Below, piece by piece: positions 40,351 through 48,044 of a DNA stretch of 64,000 nt; the stretch's first letter is position 1; each line of letters begins with the position of its first letter. The translations under genes were made by a program, and so were the position numbers. The notes below the pieces were generated by a model that was not told the origin of the DNA, did not search any database, and was given only the letters and a program-made list of their open reading frames with translations. The stretch lies in NCBI RefSeq assembly GCF_013113715.1, contig NZ_CP053344.1, positions 3,100,001-3,164,000 of the forward strand, given 5' to 3'. The stretch comes from Herbiconiux sp. SALV-R1. GTDB lineage: Bacteria > Actinomycetota > Actinomycetes > Actinomycetales > Microbacteriaceae.

Positions 40351-42099
40351 GTGAACCCCCGACCTCCCGCCGTGCGCGTCATCGACGTGAACGTGCGGCA
40401 CGAGGGCAGCGAGACCCCGACGCCCGCCGGCCTCAGTTTCGACGTGCACCCCGGTGAGGTCGTGCTCATCCTGGGCCCCTCCGGCAGCGGCAAGTCGACC
40501 CTCGCGCTCACCTTGAACGGGCTCATCCCCCATTCCTTCCCAGCCGAGCTCGAGGGCACGGTCGAGGTGGCCGGAGTGGCCACCCGCGACACCGACGTCG
40601 CCCGGTTGAGCGAGCAGGTGTCGATGGTCTTCCAAGACCCCGACTCCCAGATCGTCACCGGCACGGTGCTCGACGAGGTGTGCTTCGGGCCCGAGAACCT
40701 GCTGCTCCCGGTCGGCGAGGTGCTGCAACGCGCGGAGACGGCGCTGCGGCAGGTCGGCCTCTGGGAGCGGCGCGGCGAGAACCCCGACCGGCTCTCCGGC
40801 GGGGGCCGCCAGCGGCTCGCCCTGGCTTGCGCTCTCGCGCTCCGCGCACCCGTGATCGTGCTCGACGAGCCGACCGCGAACCTCGACCCGCGCGGCATCG
40901 ACGAGGTCTACGCCGTGCTCGGCGGGCTGGTGCGCGGCGGCGATCACGCCCTGGTGCTCGTCGAGCACAACCTCGATGCGGCGATCGAGCTCGTCGACCG
41001 CGTGGTCGTGCTCGACCGGGCGGGGCGGCTCGCCTTCGACGGCCCGGCCGCCGAGGTTCTGCGCGGCAACGTCGACGAGCTGCTCGCCCTGGGTGTCTGG
41101 CTGCCGACCGCCCTCCTCGCGGGTCTCCGGCTGCGCGCGGCCGGTGAGCCGATCGGCGAGCTGCCGCTCACCCCGGCCCAGTTGACGGCGTGCCTCGACA
41201 CCCTGCCCCGCGCATCCGTCGTCGGACGATCGGCCGACCCCTCCGGCGAGGGCACCAGCCAGGCCACCCTCGACTCCGCCGCATCGCGCCCCGACCGCAC
41301 TCCCGCCATCCGCGTGTCGGGCCTCACCGTCTCGCGGGGGCGCACCGACATCGTGCACGGCGTCGACCTCGAGATCGACCGGGGCGAGTTCGTGGCGTTC
41401 GTCGGGGTGAACGGTGCGGGCAAGACCACGCTGCTCCAGGCGATCGCCGGTGTCACGCCGCCGCCGCGGGGCCGCATCGAGGTGCTCTCGCTCGACCCCT
41501 CACGAGCGGATGCGCGTGAGCTCGCCCGCACGATCGGCTTCGTCTTCCAGAACCCCGAGCACCAGTTCATCACGACCTCCGTGGCCGACGAGCTCGCCCA
41601 CGCGCTCGAGCTGCAGCGGCTCGGCCGCGCCGAGATCGACGAGCGCGTCGACCGGATGCTCGACCGCTTCGGCCTCGCACAGCTGCGCGACGAGCATCCG
41701 TTCCTCCTCTCCGGCGGGCAGAAGCGCCGGCTCTCGGTGGGCACGGCGCTGATCGCGGGAGCGCCCGTGCTGGCACTCGACGAACCGACCTTCGGGCAGG
41801 ACAGGGCGCGGGCCACCGAGCTCCTCACGGTGCTCGACGACCTGAACCGCGCGGGCACCACCGTGCTCGTCGTCACCCACGATCTGCAGCTGGTCGCCGA
41901 CCACGCCGACCGTGTCGTGGTGATGGCGGAGGGGCGCATCGTGGCGCAGGGTGCGACGGGCGAGGTGTTCACCTCCGGGGCCTTGGAGGCGGCCGGGCTG
42001 CAGGCTCCGCCGCTCGTGAGAGCCCTGCGGGCGACGACGGATGCGCGCTGGCACCGCTTCTCCCGGCTCGCCGATCTCGGGGCGGGGGTGCGATCGTGA
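40351..42099 (+). CDS. Energy-coupling-factor ABC transporter, fused double ATPase (YkoD/EcfA1A2-like)
   Basis: This 582-residue protein contains two complete ABC ATPase domains. Domain 1 has Walker A G-P-S-G-S-G-K-S-T (42-50), signature L-S-G-G-G-R-Q-R and Walker B V-I-V-L-D-E-P-T-A-N. Domain 2 has Walker A G-V-N-G-A-G-K-T-T, signature L-S-G-G-Q-K-R-R and Walker B L-A-L-D-E-P-T-F-G. It is the cytoplasmic motor of an ECF importer. Its last four bases overlap the EcfT start (GTGA). Together with the S component at 38132 it forms a YkoEDC-like set. Confidence 0.92.
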   Translation: MNPRPPAVRVIDVNVRHEGSETPTPAGLSFDVHPGEVVLILGPSGSGKSTLALTLNGLIPHSFPAELEGTVEVAGVATRDTDVARLSEQVSMVFQDPDSQIVTGTVLDEVCFGPENLLLPVGEVLQRAETALRQVGLWERRGENPDRLSGGGRQRLALACALALRAPVIVLDEPTANLDPRGIDEVYAVLGGLVRGGDHALVLVEHNLDAAIELVDRVVVLDRAGRLAFDGPAAEVLRGNVDELLALGVWLPTALLAGLRLRAAGEPIGELPLTPAQLTACLDTLPRASVVGRSADPSGEGTSQATLDSAASRPDRTPAIRVSGLTVSRGRTDIVHGVDLEIDRGEFVAFVGVNGAGKTTLLQAIAGVTPPPRGRIEVLSLDPSRADARELARTIGFVFQNPEHQFITTSVADELAHALELQRLGRAEIDERVDRMLDRFGLAQLRDEHPFLLSGGQKRRLSVGTALIAGAPVLALDEPTFGQDRARATELLTVLDDLNRAGTTVLVVTHDLQLVADHADRVVVMAEGRIVAQGATGEVFTSGALEAAGLQAPPLVRALRATTDARWHRFSRLADLGAGVRS

Positions 42100-42920
42100 G
42101 TGCGGCCGCCGACCCCTACTCCGCCGCCGTCGACCACGGGGCCCTGCGCTTCCTGCACCGGCTCAACCCGCTCGCGAAGATCGCCGCCGCACTCCCCGGC
42201 ATGGTGGTGCTGATCGTCACGCGCGACCTCGCCGTGGCCCTCGCGCTGATCGGGCTGGCGCTCGTGCTGATCGTCGTGGGCGCGCGCCTGTCGGGGCGCA
42301 TCCTGGTGCTGCTGTTCCTGGTGCTGCCCGCCGTCGCCGCGGTGCTGACGGTGAGCTTCGGGCTGTGGGCCGATCGGGAACGAGCCGAGGGGTCGATGGT
42401 GCTCGTCTCGGTGGGCGGGTTCGACCTCACCCTGGGCGCCTTGGCCGTGGGCGCCACGACGGCCTCGCGGCTCGTCGGCATCGTGCTGCTGTCGCTGATC
42501 GCGGGGCTGACGACGACCGGGCCCGACCTCGTGCGTGCTCTCGTGCAGCAGCTGCGCGTGCCCTACCGGGTGGGCTACACCGCTCTCGCGGCGTACCGCT
42601 TCGTGCCGAGGTTCGGTCACGAGCTCGAGCTCATCCGGCAGGCCCACCGGGTGCGCGGCATGGCGCGCGGACGCGGGCCGCTCGCGGCGGCGAGGCGCTG
42701 GATCGGCTACGTGGTGCCGCTCTTGGCGGGAGGAATCCGGCACGCCGAGCGGGTGGCGCTCGCCATGGACTCGCGGGCCTTCGGCGCCCACCCCACCCGC
42801 ACCGAGCGCTACCCGGTGCCGTTCCGGGCACAGGACGTGGTGTTCGTGGTGCTGTTCTGGGCGGCGACCGCGGCGGTCGTGGCGGTCGTGGTGGCGTCGG
42901 GCCTCGGTTCCGGGGCTTAG
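42096..42920 (+). CDS. ECF transporter transmembrane (T) component
   Basis: This 274-residue membrane protein has the EcfT/CbiQ fold. The N-terminal L-H-R-L-N-P-L-A-K-I is typical, followed by four to five helices. Two coupling motifs contain the Ala-Arg-Gly pattern (A-H-R-V-R-G-M-A-R-G and A-M-D-S-R-A-F-G). It links the S component to the double ATPase. The start is a GTG overlapping the stop of the ATPase gene. Its end lies in a 19-bp tandem duplication shared with the convergent YdcZ gene. Confidence 0.9.
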   Translation: MSAAADPYSAAVDHGALRFLHRLNPLAKIAAALPGMVVLIVTRDLAVALALIGLALVLIVVGARLSGRILVLLFLVLPAVAAVLTVSFGLWADRERAEGSMVLVSVGGFDLTLGALAVGATTASRLVGIVLLSLIAGLTTTGPDLVRALVQQLRVPYRVGYTALAAYRFVPRFGHELELIRQAHRVRGMARGRGPLAAARRWIGYVVPLLAGGIRHAERVALAMDSRAFGAHPTRTERYPVPFRAQDVVFVVLFWAATAAVVAVVVASGLGSGA

Positions 42921-42942
42921 ACGCGGTTCCGGGGCCTAGACG
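42905..42942. repeat. 19-bp tandem duplication across two convergent stop codons
   Basis: CGGTTCCGGGGC(T/C)TAGACG occurs at 42905-42923 and 42924-42942 with one difference. The first copy holds the TAG of the EcfT gene; the second holds the reverse-strand TAG of the YdcZ gene. Confidence 0.85.
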
Positions 42943-43904
42943 CGTCCGCGCGACGGCAGCGAGACCACGAGCACCGCCACGACGACGAGCACGGCGGCGA
43001 TCGGGGTGGTCCAGTCGACGCCGTGGCCGGAGCCGGGGGCGATGAGGTCGATGGCGATCGAGCCGAGCAGCTGGCCCGAGATCGAGCACAGGCTGAGCAG
43101 CAGCACGCCGGTGGTGCGCACAGCGGTGGAGAGCCCGAAGATGAACGCGACGCCGAGCGGGCCGCCGAGGTACAGCCACCACTCGGTCGGCAGCGAGGCG
43201 GGCAACCCACCCGAAAGGCCCGCGTGCACCAGAGCGATGAGCACGAGCACGGCGGTGCCGGCGCAGAAGTTGAACAGGGTGGAGCTCACGGCCGAGCCCG
43301 CCGCGGCGGCGACCCGCCCGTTCACGGCCTGCTGCACCGCCTGCACGCTTCCCGCAATGAACGGGAGCAGGAGCATCCACACCGGGATCTGCGGGTCGAT
43401 GTGCGCCACCACCGACCACACGACGACGGCGAAGGCGATGCCGGCGCCGAGCACCCGGCGAGGCGTCAGGTAGCGACGGCCACCGGGCCCGATGCCGACG
43501 CGGTCGACGACGAGGCCCGAGATGGTCTGGCCGCCGATGAAGGCGATGGTGAACAGCGAGACGCCGACGAGCGCCGAGGCGAGCCCCTGCGACAGCACGA
43601 AGACCGCCCCGCCGATGCCGCCGAGCAGCATCCACGCCGGAAGTCTGCGCTCGCGCACGTCGCGCAGCGCGGAGCGCGCGCCGTGCCGCGCGCTGGGCGT
43701 GAACGCCACGATGACCACCACGATCACGAGGCCGATGCCGAAGCTGATCGCCGCCGCCGTGTACCCGTCGCCGAGGCGCTTGCCGAACTCGCCGTTCACG
43801 CGCGACTGCGTCGCCATGAGCACGCCGCAGACGACGGCGACGGCGATCGCCAGCCACAGCGGCAGGCGGCTCGCGCGCGGCGCGCCGGCGACGGGTGCTG
43901 TCAC
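42936..43904 (-). CDS. YdcZ-family (DUF606) DMT transporter, duplicated form
   Basis: This 322-residue protein has ten helices made of two YdcZ repeats. The first begins A-V-A-V-V-C-G-V-L-M-A-T-Q-S-R-V-N-G-E, and the second has A-G-S-V-Q-A-V-Q-Q-A-V-N-G-R. The Q-x-x-x-N-G motif in each repeat is the family mark. The substrate is unknown. The start is the GTG at 43902-43904, five bases after the helicase stop, with AGGAGAA about 10 nt upstream; a frame continuing into the helicase gene is an artefact. It is probably co-transcribed with the DEAD helicase. Confidence 0.85.
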   Translation of the reverse strand: MTAPVAGAPRASRLPLWLAIAVAVVCGVLMATQSRVNGEFGKRLGDGYTAAAISFGIGLVIVVVIVAFTPSARHGARSALRDVRERRLPAWMLLGGIGGAVFVLSQGLASALVGVSLFTIAFIGGQTISGLVVDRVGIGPGGRRYLTPRRVLGAGIAFAVVVWSVVAHIDPQIPVWMLLLPFIAGSVQAVQQAVNGRVAAAAGSAVSSTLFNFCAGTAVLVLIALVHAGLSGGLPASLPTEWWLYLGGPLGVAFIFGLSTAVRTTGVLLLSLCSISGQLLGSIAIDLIAPGSGHGVDWTTPIAAVLVVVAVLVVSLPSRGRV

Positions 43905-43909
43905 TCCGG

Positions 43910-46045
43910 TCAGTTCTCCTGCGTCGTGTCGGCGGCGAGCTCGCTCACCAGCGGGTCGCCGGGCACCACGGTGACCATCTCGGCCTCGATCTCGGCGCGG
44001 CCGAGCAGTTCCTGCATCCGTCGACCGCGGCTGCGGCCGATGAGGGTGACGACCGTGCCCTTCTTGCCGGCACGACCGGTGCGGCCCGCGCGGTGCAGGT
44101 ACGTCTTGTACTCGTCGGGCGCGTCGGCCTGGATGACCAGGTCGATGTCGTCGACGTGGATGCCGCGTGCCGCGACGTCGGTGGCCACCAGCACGTTCAC
44201 CCGGCCGCTCGTGAGCAGCTGCAGGTTGCGGGTGCGTCGCGACTGGTTGAGGTCGCCGTGCAGGCTCGTGGCCGGGAACCCGGCGTCTTCGAGCTGCTCG
44301 GCGAGCGTCTCGGCGTAGGCACGGGTGCGGGCGAAGATGAGCGTCTTGCCCTCGCGGTCGGCGAGCTGCTCGATGACGGCGCCCTTGTCGCGGTGGTCGA
44401 CGATGAGCACGCGGTGGTCGATGGTCGACGAGGCCTGGTCTTCGCCGGCGACCTCGTGCACGGAGGGGTCGACGAGGAACTCGTTCACGAGCGCCGCGAC
44501 ACCCTTGTCGAGGGTCGCCGAGAACAGCAGCTTCTGACCGCCGTCTTTCGTGCGACGCAGGATGCGCTGCACCGGCTCGAGGAAGCCCAGGTCGCACATG
44601 TGGTCGGCCTCGTCGAGCACGGTGACCGTGACCTCGGAGAGGTCGAGCCGACGCTGCGCGATGAGGTCCTCGATGCGACCGGGAGTGCCGATGACGATGT
44701 CGACACCGCGCTGCAGAGCGCCCACCTGGCGGTGCTGAGGCACGCCGCCGTAGATCTGGGTGGTGAACAGGCCGACCGAGCGGGCGATGGGCTGCACGGT
44801 GCGGTCGATCTGCAGGGCGAGCTCGCGGGTGGGGGCGAGGATGAGCGCGCGGGGCTTGCGGCCCGGCTTGCGGTTGGCGCCGCCGCCGTTCTCCATCAGG
44901 CGCTCGACCAGGGGGGCGCCGAAGGCGATGGTCTTGCCGCTGCCGGTGCGGCCACGGCCGAGCACGTCTTTCGCGGCGAGCACGTCGGGAATGGTGGCGG
45001 CCTGGATGGGGAAGGGCCGCTCGGCGCCGAGCTCGGCGAGCGCGCGGGTGATGTTGCCACCGAGACCGAGGTCGGCGAAGGTCACGCCCTCGACGTCGGA
45101 GGCCGTCGTGGCCTGCGCCTCGAGGCGCTCAAGCACCACGTCGTCGTCGTGGAACGCGGGGGCGGGCCTGGCGTCGCGCGAGGGGTAGAAGGAGGAGTCG
45201 CGGGTGCCGCGCGCGTCGCGGTCGCGCTCGAAGCCGCGGCTGGCGGTGCCGCGGGAGTCGCGGGAGGTCCGGTCGTCGCGAGCGGGGCGGTCGTCGCGGG
45301 CAGGTCGGTCGTCGCGGCGCTCGAAGCCACCGGTGCGGGGGCCGGAGCGGTTGAACCCGTTCTCACGGCTGGGCTTCTCGTAACGGGGACGGTCGTCGCG
45401 CGAGAACCGGTCATCGCGCGCCGGACGGTCGTCACGCGAGAAGCGGTCGCGCTCACCACGCGCCGGACGGTCGTCACGAGCCGGACGGTCATCACGCGAG
45501 AACCGGTCGTTGCGCGCGGGACGGTCATCACGCGAGAACCGGCCATCGCGCGCCGGGCGCTCGTCGCGGGAGAACCGGTCGTTGCGAGCCGGACGGTCAT
45601 CGCGCGAGAACCGGTCGCGCTCTCCACGCACCGGACGGTCGTCACGGGAGAACCGGTCACGCTCGCCGCGCACCGGACGGTCGTCACGGGAGAACCGGTC
45701 GCGCTCTCCGCGCACCGGACGGTCGTCACGGGAGAACCGGTCACGCTCGCCGCGCACCGGACGGTCGTCACGAGCCGGACGGTCATCGCGCGAGAAACGG
45801 TCGCGGTCACCCCGCGCGGGGCGGTCGTCGCGCGAGAAGCGGTCGCGCTCGCCGCGCGAGCTCGACGCCGCACCACGGGCGGCGCGCTCGTCGGCGTTCC
45901 AGCGGGCCTTGCGGGGCTCCTCCTCGACGGGGCGGTAGCCGCGGTGGCCGGGGCTCCGGCTGCCGGCCTTGACGCCGCTCTTGGCGGGGCGGGGGTCGTA
46001 GTTCTTGGCGGGCTTGAAGCCGCCCGACTTGTGCGATTTGGGCAT
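43910..46045 (-). CDS. DEAD-box RNA helicase with repeat-rich N-terminal extension
   Basis: This is a 711-residue protein. Residues 1-290 are disordered and charged: they begin M-P-K-S-H-K-S-G-G-F-K-P and carry eleven R-F-S-R-D-(D/E)-R-P repeats at about 70-225. A standard helicase core follows with a Q motif (F-P-I-Q), motif I G-R-T-G-S-G-K-T, motif II D-E-A-D, S-A-T, and motif VI H-R-A-G-R-T-G-R. It unwinds RNA duplexes, probably in ribosome assembly and cold adaptation. Most bacterial DEAD proteins carry such tails at the C-terminus. The ATG at 46043-46045 has GGAAAG 4 nt upstream; a frame to 46147 lacks a ribosome site. Confidence 0.93.
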   Translation of the reverse strand: MPKSHKSGGFKPAKNYDPRPAKSGVKAGSRSPGHRGYRPVEEEPRKARWNADERAARGAASSSRGERDRFSRDDRPARGDRDRFSRDDRPARDDRPVRGERDRFSRDDRPVRGERDRFSRDDRPVRGERDRFSRDDRPVRGERDRFSRDDRPARNDRFSRDERPARDGRFSRDDRPARNDRFSRDDRPARDDRPARGERDRFSRDDRPARDDRFSRDDRPRYEKPSRENGFNRSGPRTGGFERRDDRPARDDRPARDDRTSRDSRGTASRGFERDRDARGTRDSSFYPSRDARPAPAFHDDDVVLERLEAQATTASDVEGVTFADLGLGGNITRALAELGAERPFPIQAATIPDVLAAKDVLGRGRTGSGKTIAFGAPLVERLMENGGGANRKPGRKPRALILAPTRELALQIDRTVQPIARSVGLFTTQIYGGVPQHRQVGALQRGVDIVIGTPGRIEDLIAQRRLDLSEVTVTVLDEADHMCDLGFLEPVQRILRRTKDGGQKLLFSATLDKGVAALVNEFLVDPSVHEVAGEDQASSTIDHRVLIVDHRDKGAVIEQLADREGKTLIFARTRAYAETLAEQLEDAGFPATSLHGDLNQSRRTRNLQLLTSGRVNVLVATDVAARGIHVDDIDLVIQADAPDEYKTYLHRAGRTGRAGKKGTVVTLIGRSRGRRMQELLGRAEIEAEMVTVVPGDPLVSELAADTTQEN
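45388..45850 (-). repeat. Coding tandem repeats of the DEAD helicase tail
   Basis: Eleven units of 21-60 nt encode R-F-S-R-D-(D/E)-R-P with spacers such as V-R-G-E-R-D or A-R-D-D. Four consecutive 42-nt units are nearly identical at the DNA level, so the region is prone to recombination and to assembly collapse. Confidence 0.9.
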
Positions 46046-46275
46046 GATTCTTTCCGGGTTATCTCGTGATGCGCACACCCCAGCGCAGGCTGGTAGTGCT
46101 TTCGTGAACCCGGCATCTGTGCTCCGGGGCCGTGTCGTACGCGACATTCACCAGTGACCAGCGCAACAGCGCACTGACTGGGAAACCGGCCCACCAGACT
46201 GACAAACCCTCCGCGATGCAACTCGCGGCGTCCAGAGCCGACTGACCTACGTTACACGACCGAGCATCCGAAGTC
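46046..46275 (-). promoter_or_regulatory. Long upstream region of the DEAD helicase gene
   Basis: About 230 bases separate the helicase start from the next feature on its 5' side. The stretch holds no gene. TAACGT/TAGGTC-like hexamers near 46240-46255 on the minus strand could be a promoter, giving a leader of about 190 nt. Long leaders are common in cold-shock and helicase genes; no known RNA motif was recognised here. Confidence 0.3.
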
Positions 46276-46276
46276 G

Positions 46277-46295
46277 ACGGATGCGCCGCATCCGT
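46277..46295. terminator. Abutting inverted octamers after the monooxygenase gene
   Basis: ACGGATGCG-C-CGCATCCGT (arms 46277-46285 and 46287-46295) is a near-perfect palindrome downstream of the minus-strand monooxygenase, with another GCATCCG at 46264. As RNA the innermost pairs would open into a loop. Confidence 0.45.
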
Positions 46296-46322
46296 CTCTC
46301 ACGACGCCCTGAGCCGTCGACC

Positions 46323-46619
46323 TCAGATGTCGTCGCGCAGCAGCGACCTGCTGAGCAGCGGGGGCGCGGCGATCACCGAGCCCAGCGAGCTCGCCCCGTC
46401 GGGGCTCGCCCGCCAGGCCCGGTAGTCGTCGTCGGCCTCGAGCGACTCCCAGGTCTCGACGACCACGATGTGGGCGGGATCGTCGACGTCGACCGCCACC
46501 TCCACCCCGAGGCATCCGGGCCGTGCGCGGGTGTCGTTCAACGTGTCGCGCAGAACGTCGTCGGCCGAGCCGACGAGCTCGGGCTTGAGCCGGAGTTCGA
46601 GCACTGAGATGACCGTCAT
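46323..46619 (-). CDS. Antibiotic-biosynthesis-monooxygenase-fold (ABM) protein
   Basis: This 98-residue ferredoxin-like dimeric alpha+beta-barrel protein shows the ABM pattern: an opening strand V-I-S-V-L-E-L-R-L-K-P-E, then P-G-C-L-G-V-E-V, and V-V-V-E-T-W-E-S-L-E-A-D-D-D-Y with A-W-R. Members are cofactor-free quinone-forming monooxygenases or haem-degrading enzymes; the true substrate is unknown. The gene is single. TAGGCT lies 6 nt before the ATG (46617-46619), so it is probably leaderless. Confidence 0.82.
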   Translation of the reverse strand: MTVISVLELRLKPELVGSADDVLRDTLNDTRARPGCLGVEVAVDVDDPAHIVVVETWESLEADDDYRAWRASPDGASSLGSVIAAPPLLSRSLLRDDI

Positions 46620-46625
46620 GCACCC

Positions 46626-46631
46626 AGCCTA
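46626..46631 (-). promoter_or_regulatory. -10 box of leaderless ABM gene
   Basis: TAGGCT (minus strand), 6 nt spacer (GGGTGC), then the ATG at 46619. Confidence 0.6.
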
Positions 46632-46658
46632 GGCACTCGCCCGAGCTGCCGACAGGGC

Positions 46659-48044
46659 TCAGCCCGCGATGCGGATGAGCTTCTTGTTCACGAACTCCTC
46701 GAGCGCGAAGCGGCCCATCTCACGGCCCGAACCGGAGCGCTTCACGCCACCGAACGGGAGTTCCGCGGCGTCGCCGAGCACGAGGTTGATCCACACCATG
46801 CCGGCGTCGATCGCGTCGGCGACCCGCAGCGCCTGCTCCTGGTCGGTGGTGTAGACGTAGGAGCCCAGACCGAACGGGGTGTCGTTCGCGAGCTTCACCG
46901 CCTCCTCCTCGGAGCGCACCCGGTAGAGCGCGGCGACCGGGCCGAAGAACTCCTCGCGGTAGGCGTCCATCTCGGGGGTGACGTCGGCGAGCACCGTGGG
47001 GCCGAAGTAGTTGCCCGAGCGCGAGCCCGCCGCCAGCACGGTGGCGCCCTGCTCGACGGCGCGGTCGACCTGCTCCCCCAGCCGTTCCGCGGCTGCCGAC
47101 GACGACAGCGGGCCGAGCTCGGTGCCGTCGGCCATCGGGGGCGCCGGCTGCACGGCCGTGAAGACCTCGGTGAACTTCTTCGCGAACTCCTCGTACAGTC
47201 CGTCGATCACGACGAAGCGCTTGGCGGCGTTGCACGACTGGCCGTTGTTGTCGAGGCGGGCGTTCACCGCATCCTGAACCGTTGCATCGAGGTCGTCGGT
47301 GGAGAGCAGGATGAACGGGTCTGAGCCGCCCATCTCGAGCACGACCTTCTTGAGGTGCTTTCCGGCGAGCTCGGCGACGGCGGCACCCGCCCGCTCGGAG
47401 CCCGTCACCGACACACCCTGCACGCGCGGGTCGGCGATGACCTCGGCGATCTGCTCGTTGCTGGCGAAGATGTTCACGTAGACGCCCGCGGGTGCGCCGA
47501 GCTCGCTCGCGGCCTGCTCGAAGATCTCCTGCATGGCGACAGCCGACTCGGGGCACTGCGGGGCGTGCTTCAGCAGGATGGTGTTGCCGGCGACGATGTT
47601 CGGCCCCGCGAAACGCGCCACCTGGTAGTAGGGGAAGTTCCACGGCATGATGCCGAGCAGCACGCCGATGCCCGCCCGGCGCACGAAGGCCGAGCCGGTG
47701 CCGTCGGAGAGCTCGATGGGCTCGTCGGCGAGGAAGGTCTCGCCGTTGTCGACGTAGTACTGGTAGATGGCGGCGGCGAAGTCGACCTCGCCGAGCGCCT
47801 GCTCGAGCGGCTTGCCCATCTCGCGCACGGCGATCTCGGCGAGCGCCTCGCGACGCTCGGTGTGCAGCTCGGCGACTCGGGCGATGAGCTTGGCGCGGTC
47901 GGCCACCGGCACCCGGCGCGACCAGCCCTCGAAGGCCTCCGAGGCGGAGGCGACTGCGGCCTGCAGCTCTCCGTCGGTGATGGTGGGGTACTCGCTCAGG
48001 GTCTCGCCGGTGGCGGGGTCGACGACGGCGTAGAGGCTGCTCAT
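46659..48044 (-). CDS. Succinate-semialdehyde/aminobutyraldehyde dehydrogenase (GabD1-like)
   Basis: This 461-residue aldehyde dehydrogenase has general base E237 (L-E-M-G-G-S) and nucleophile C271 (N-G-Q-S-C-N-A-A-K-R-F), the signature of the GabD1/SSADH branch, which is shorter than most aldehyde dehydrogenases. Its ATG overlaps the stop of putrescine oxidase by 4 bp (ATGA). The coupled partner makes 4-aminobutanal, so oxidation of 4-aminobutanal to GABA is the most direct role here; succinate semialdehyde is the alternative. A second semialdehyde dehydrogenase lies at 54377. Confidence 0.88.
   Translation of the reverse strand: MSSLYAVVDPATGETLSEYPTITDGELQAAVASASEAFEGWSRRVPVADRAKLIARVAELHTERREALAEIAVREMGKPLEQALGEVDFAAAIYQYYVDNGETFLADEPIELSDGTGSAFVRRAGIGVLLGIMPWNFPYYQVARFAGPNIVAGNTILLKHAPQCPESAVAMQEIFEQAASELGAPAGVYVNIFASNEQIAEVIADPRVQGVSVTGSERAGAAVAELAGKHLKKVVLEMGGSDPFILLSTDDLDATVQDAVNARLDNNGQSCNAAKRFVVIDGLYEEFAKKFTEVFTAVQPAPPMADGTELGPLSSSAAAERLGEQVDRAVEQGATVLAAGSRSGNYFGPTVLADVTPEMDAYREEFFGPVAALYRVRSEEEAVKLANDTPFGLGSYVYTTDQEQALRVADAIDAGMVWINLVLGDAAELPFGGVKRSGSGREMGRFALEEFVNKKLIRIAG

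Noticed and set aside
45388-45850. Regular repeats suggesting a CRISPR array
   Set aside because: The units are contiguous coding repeats without unique spacers and translate to R-F-S-R-D-D-R-P in the helicase frame.
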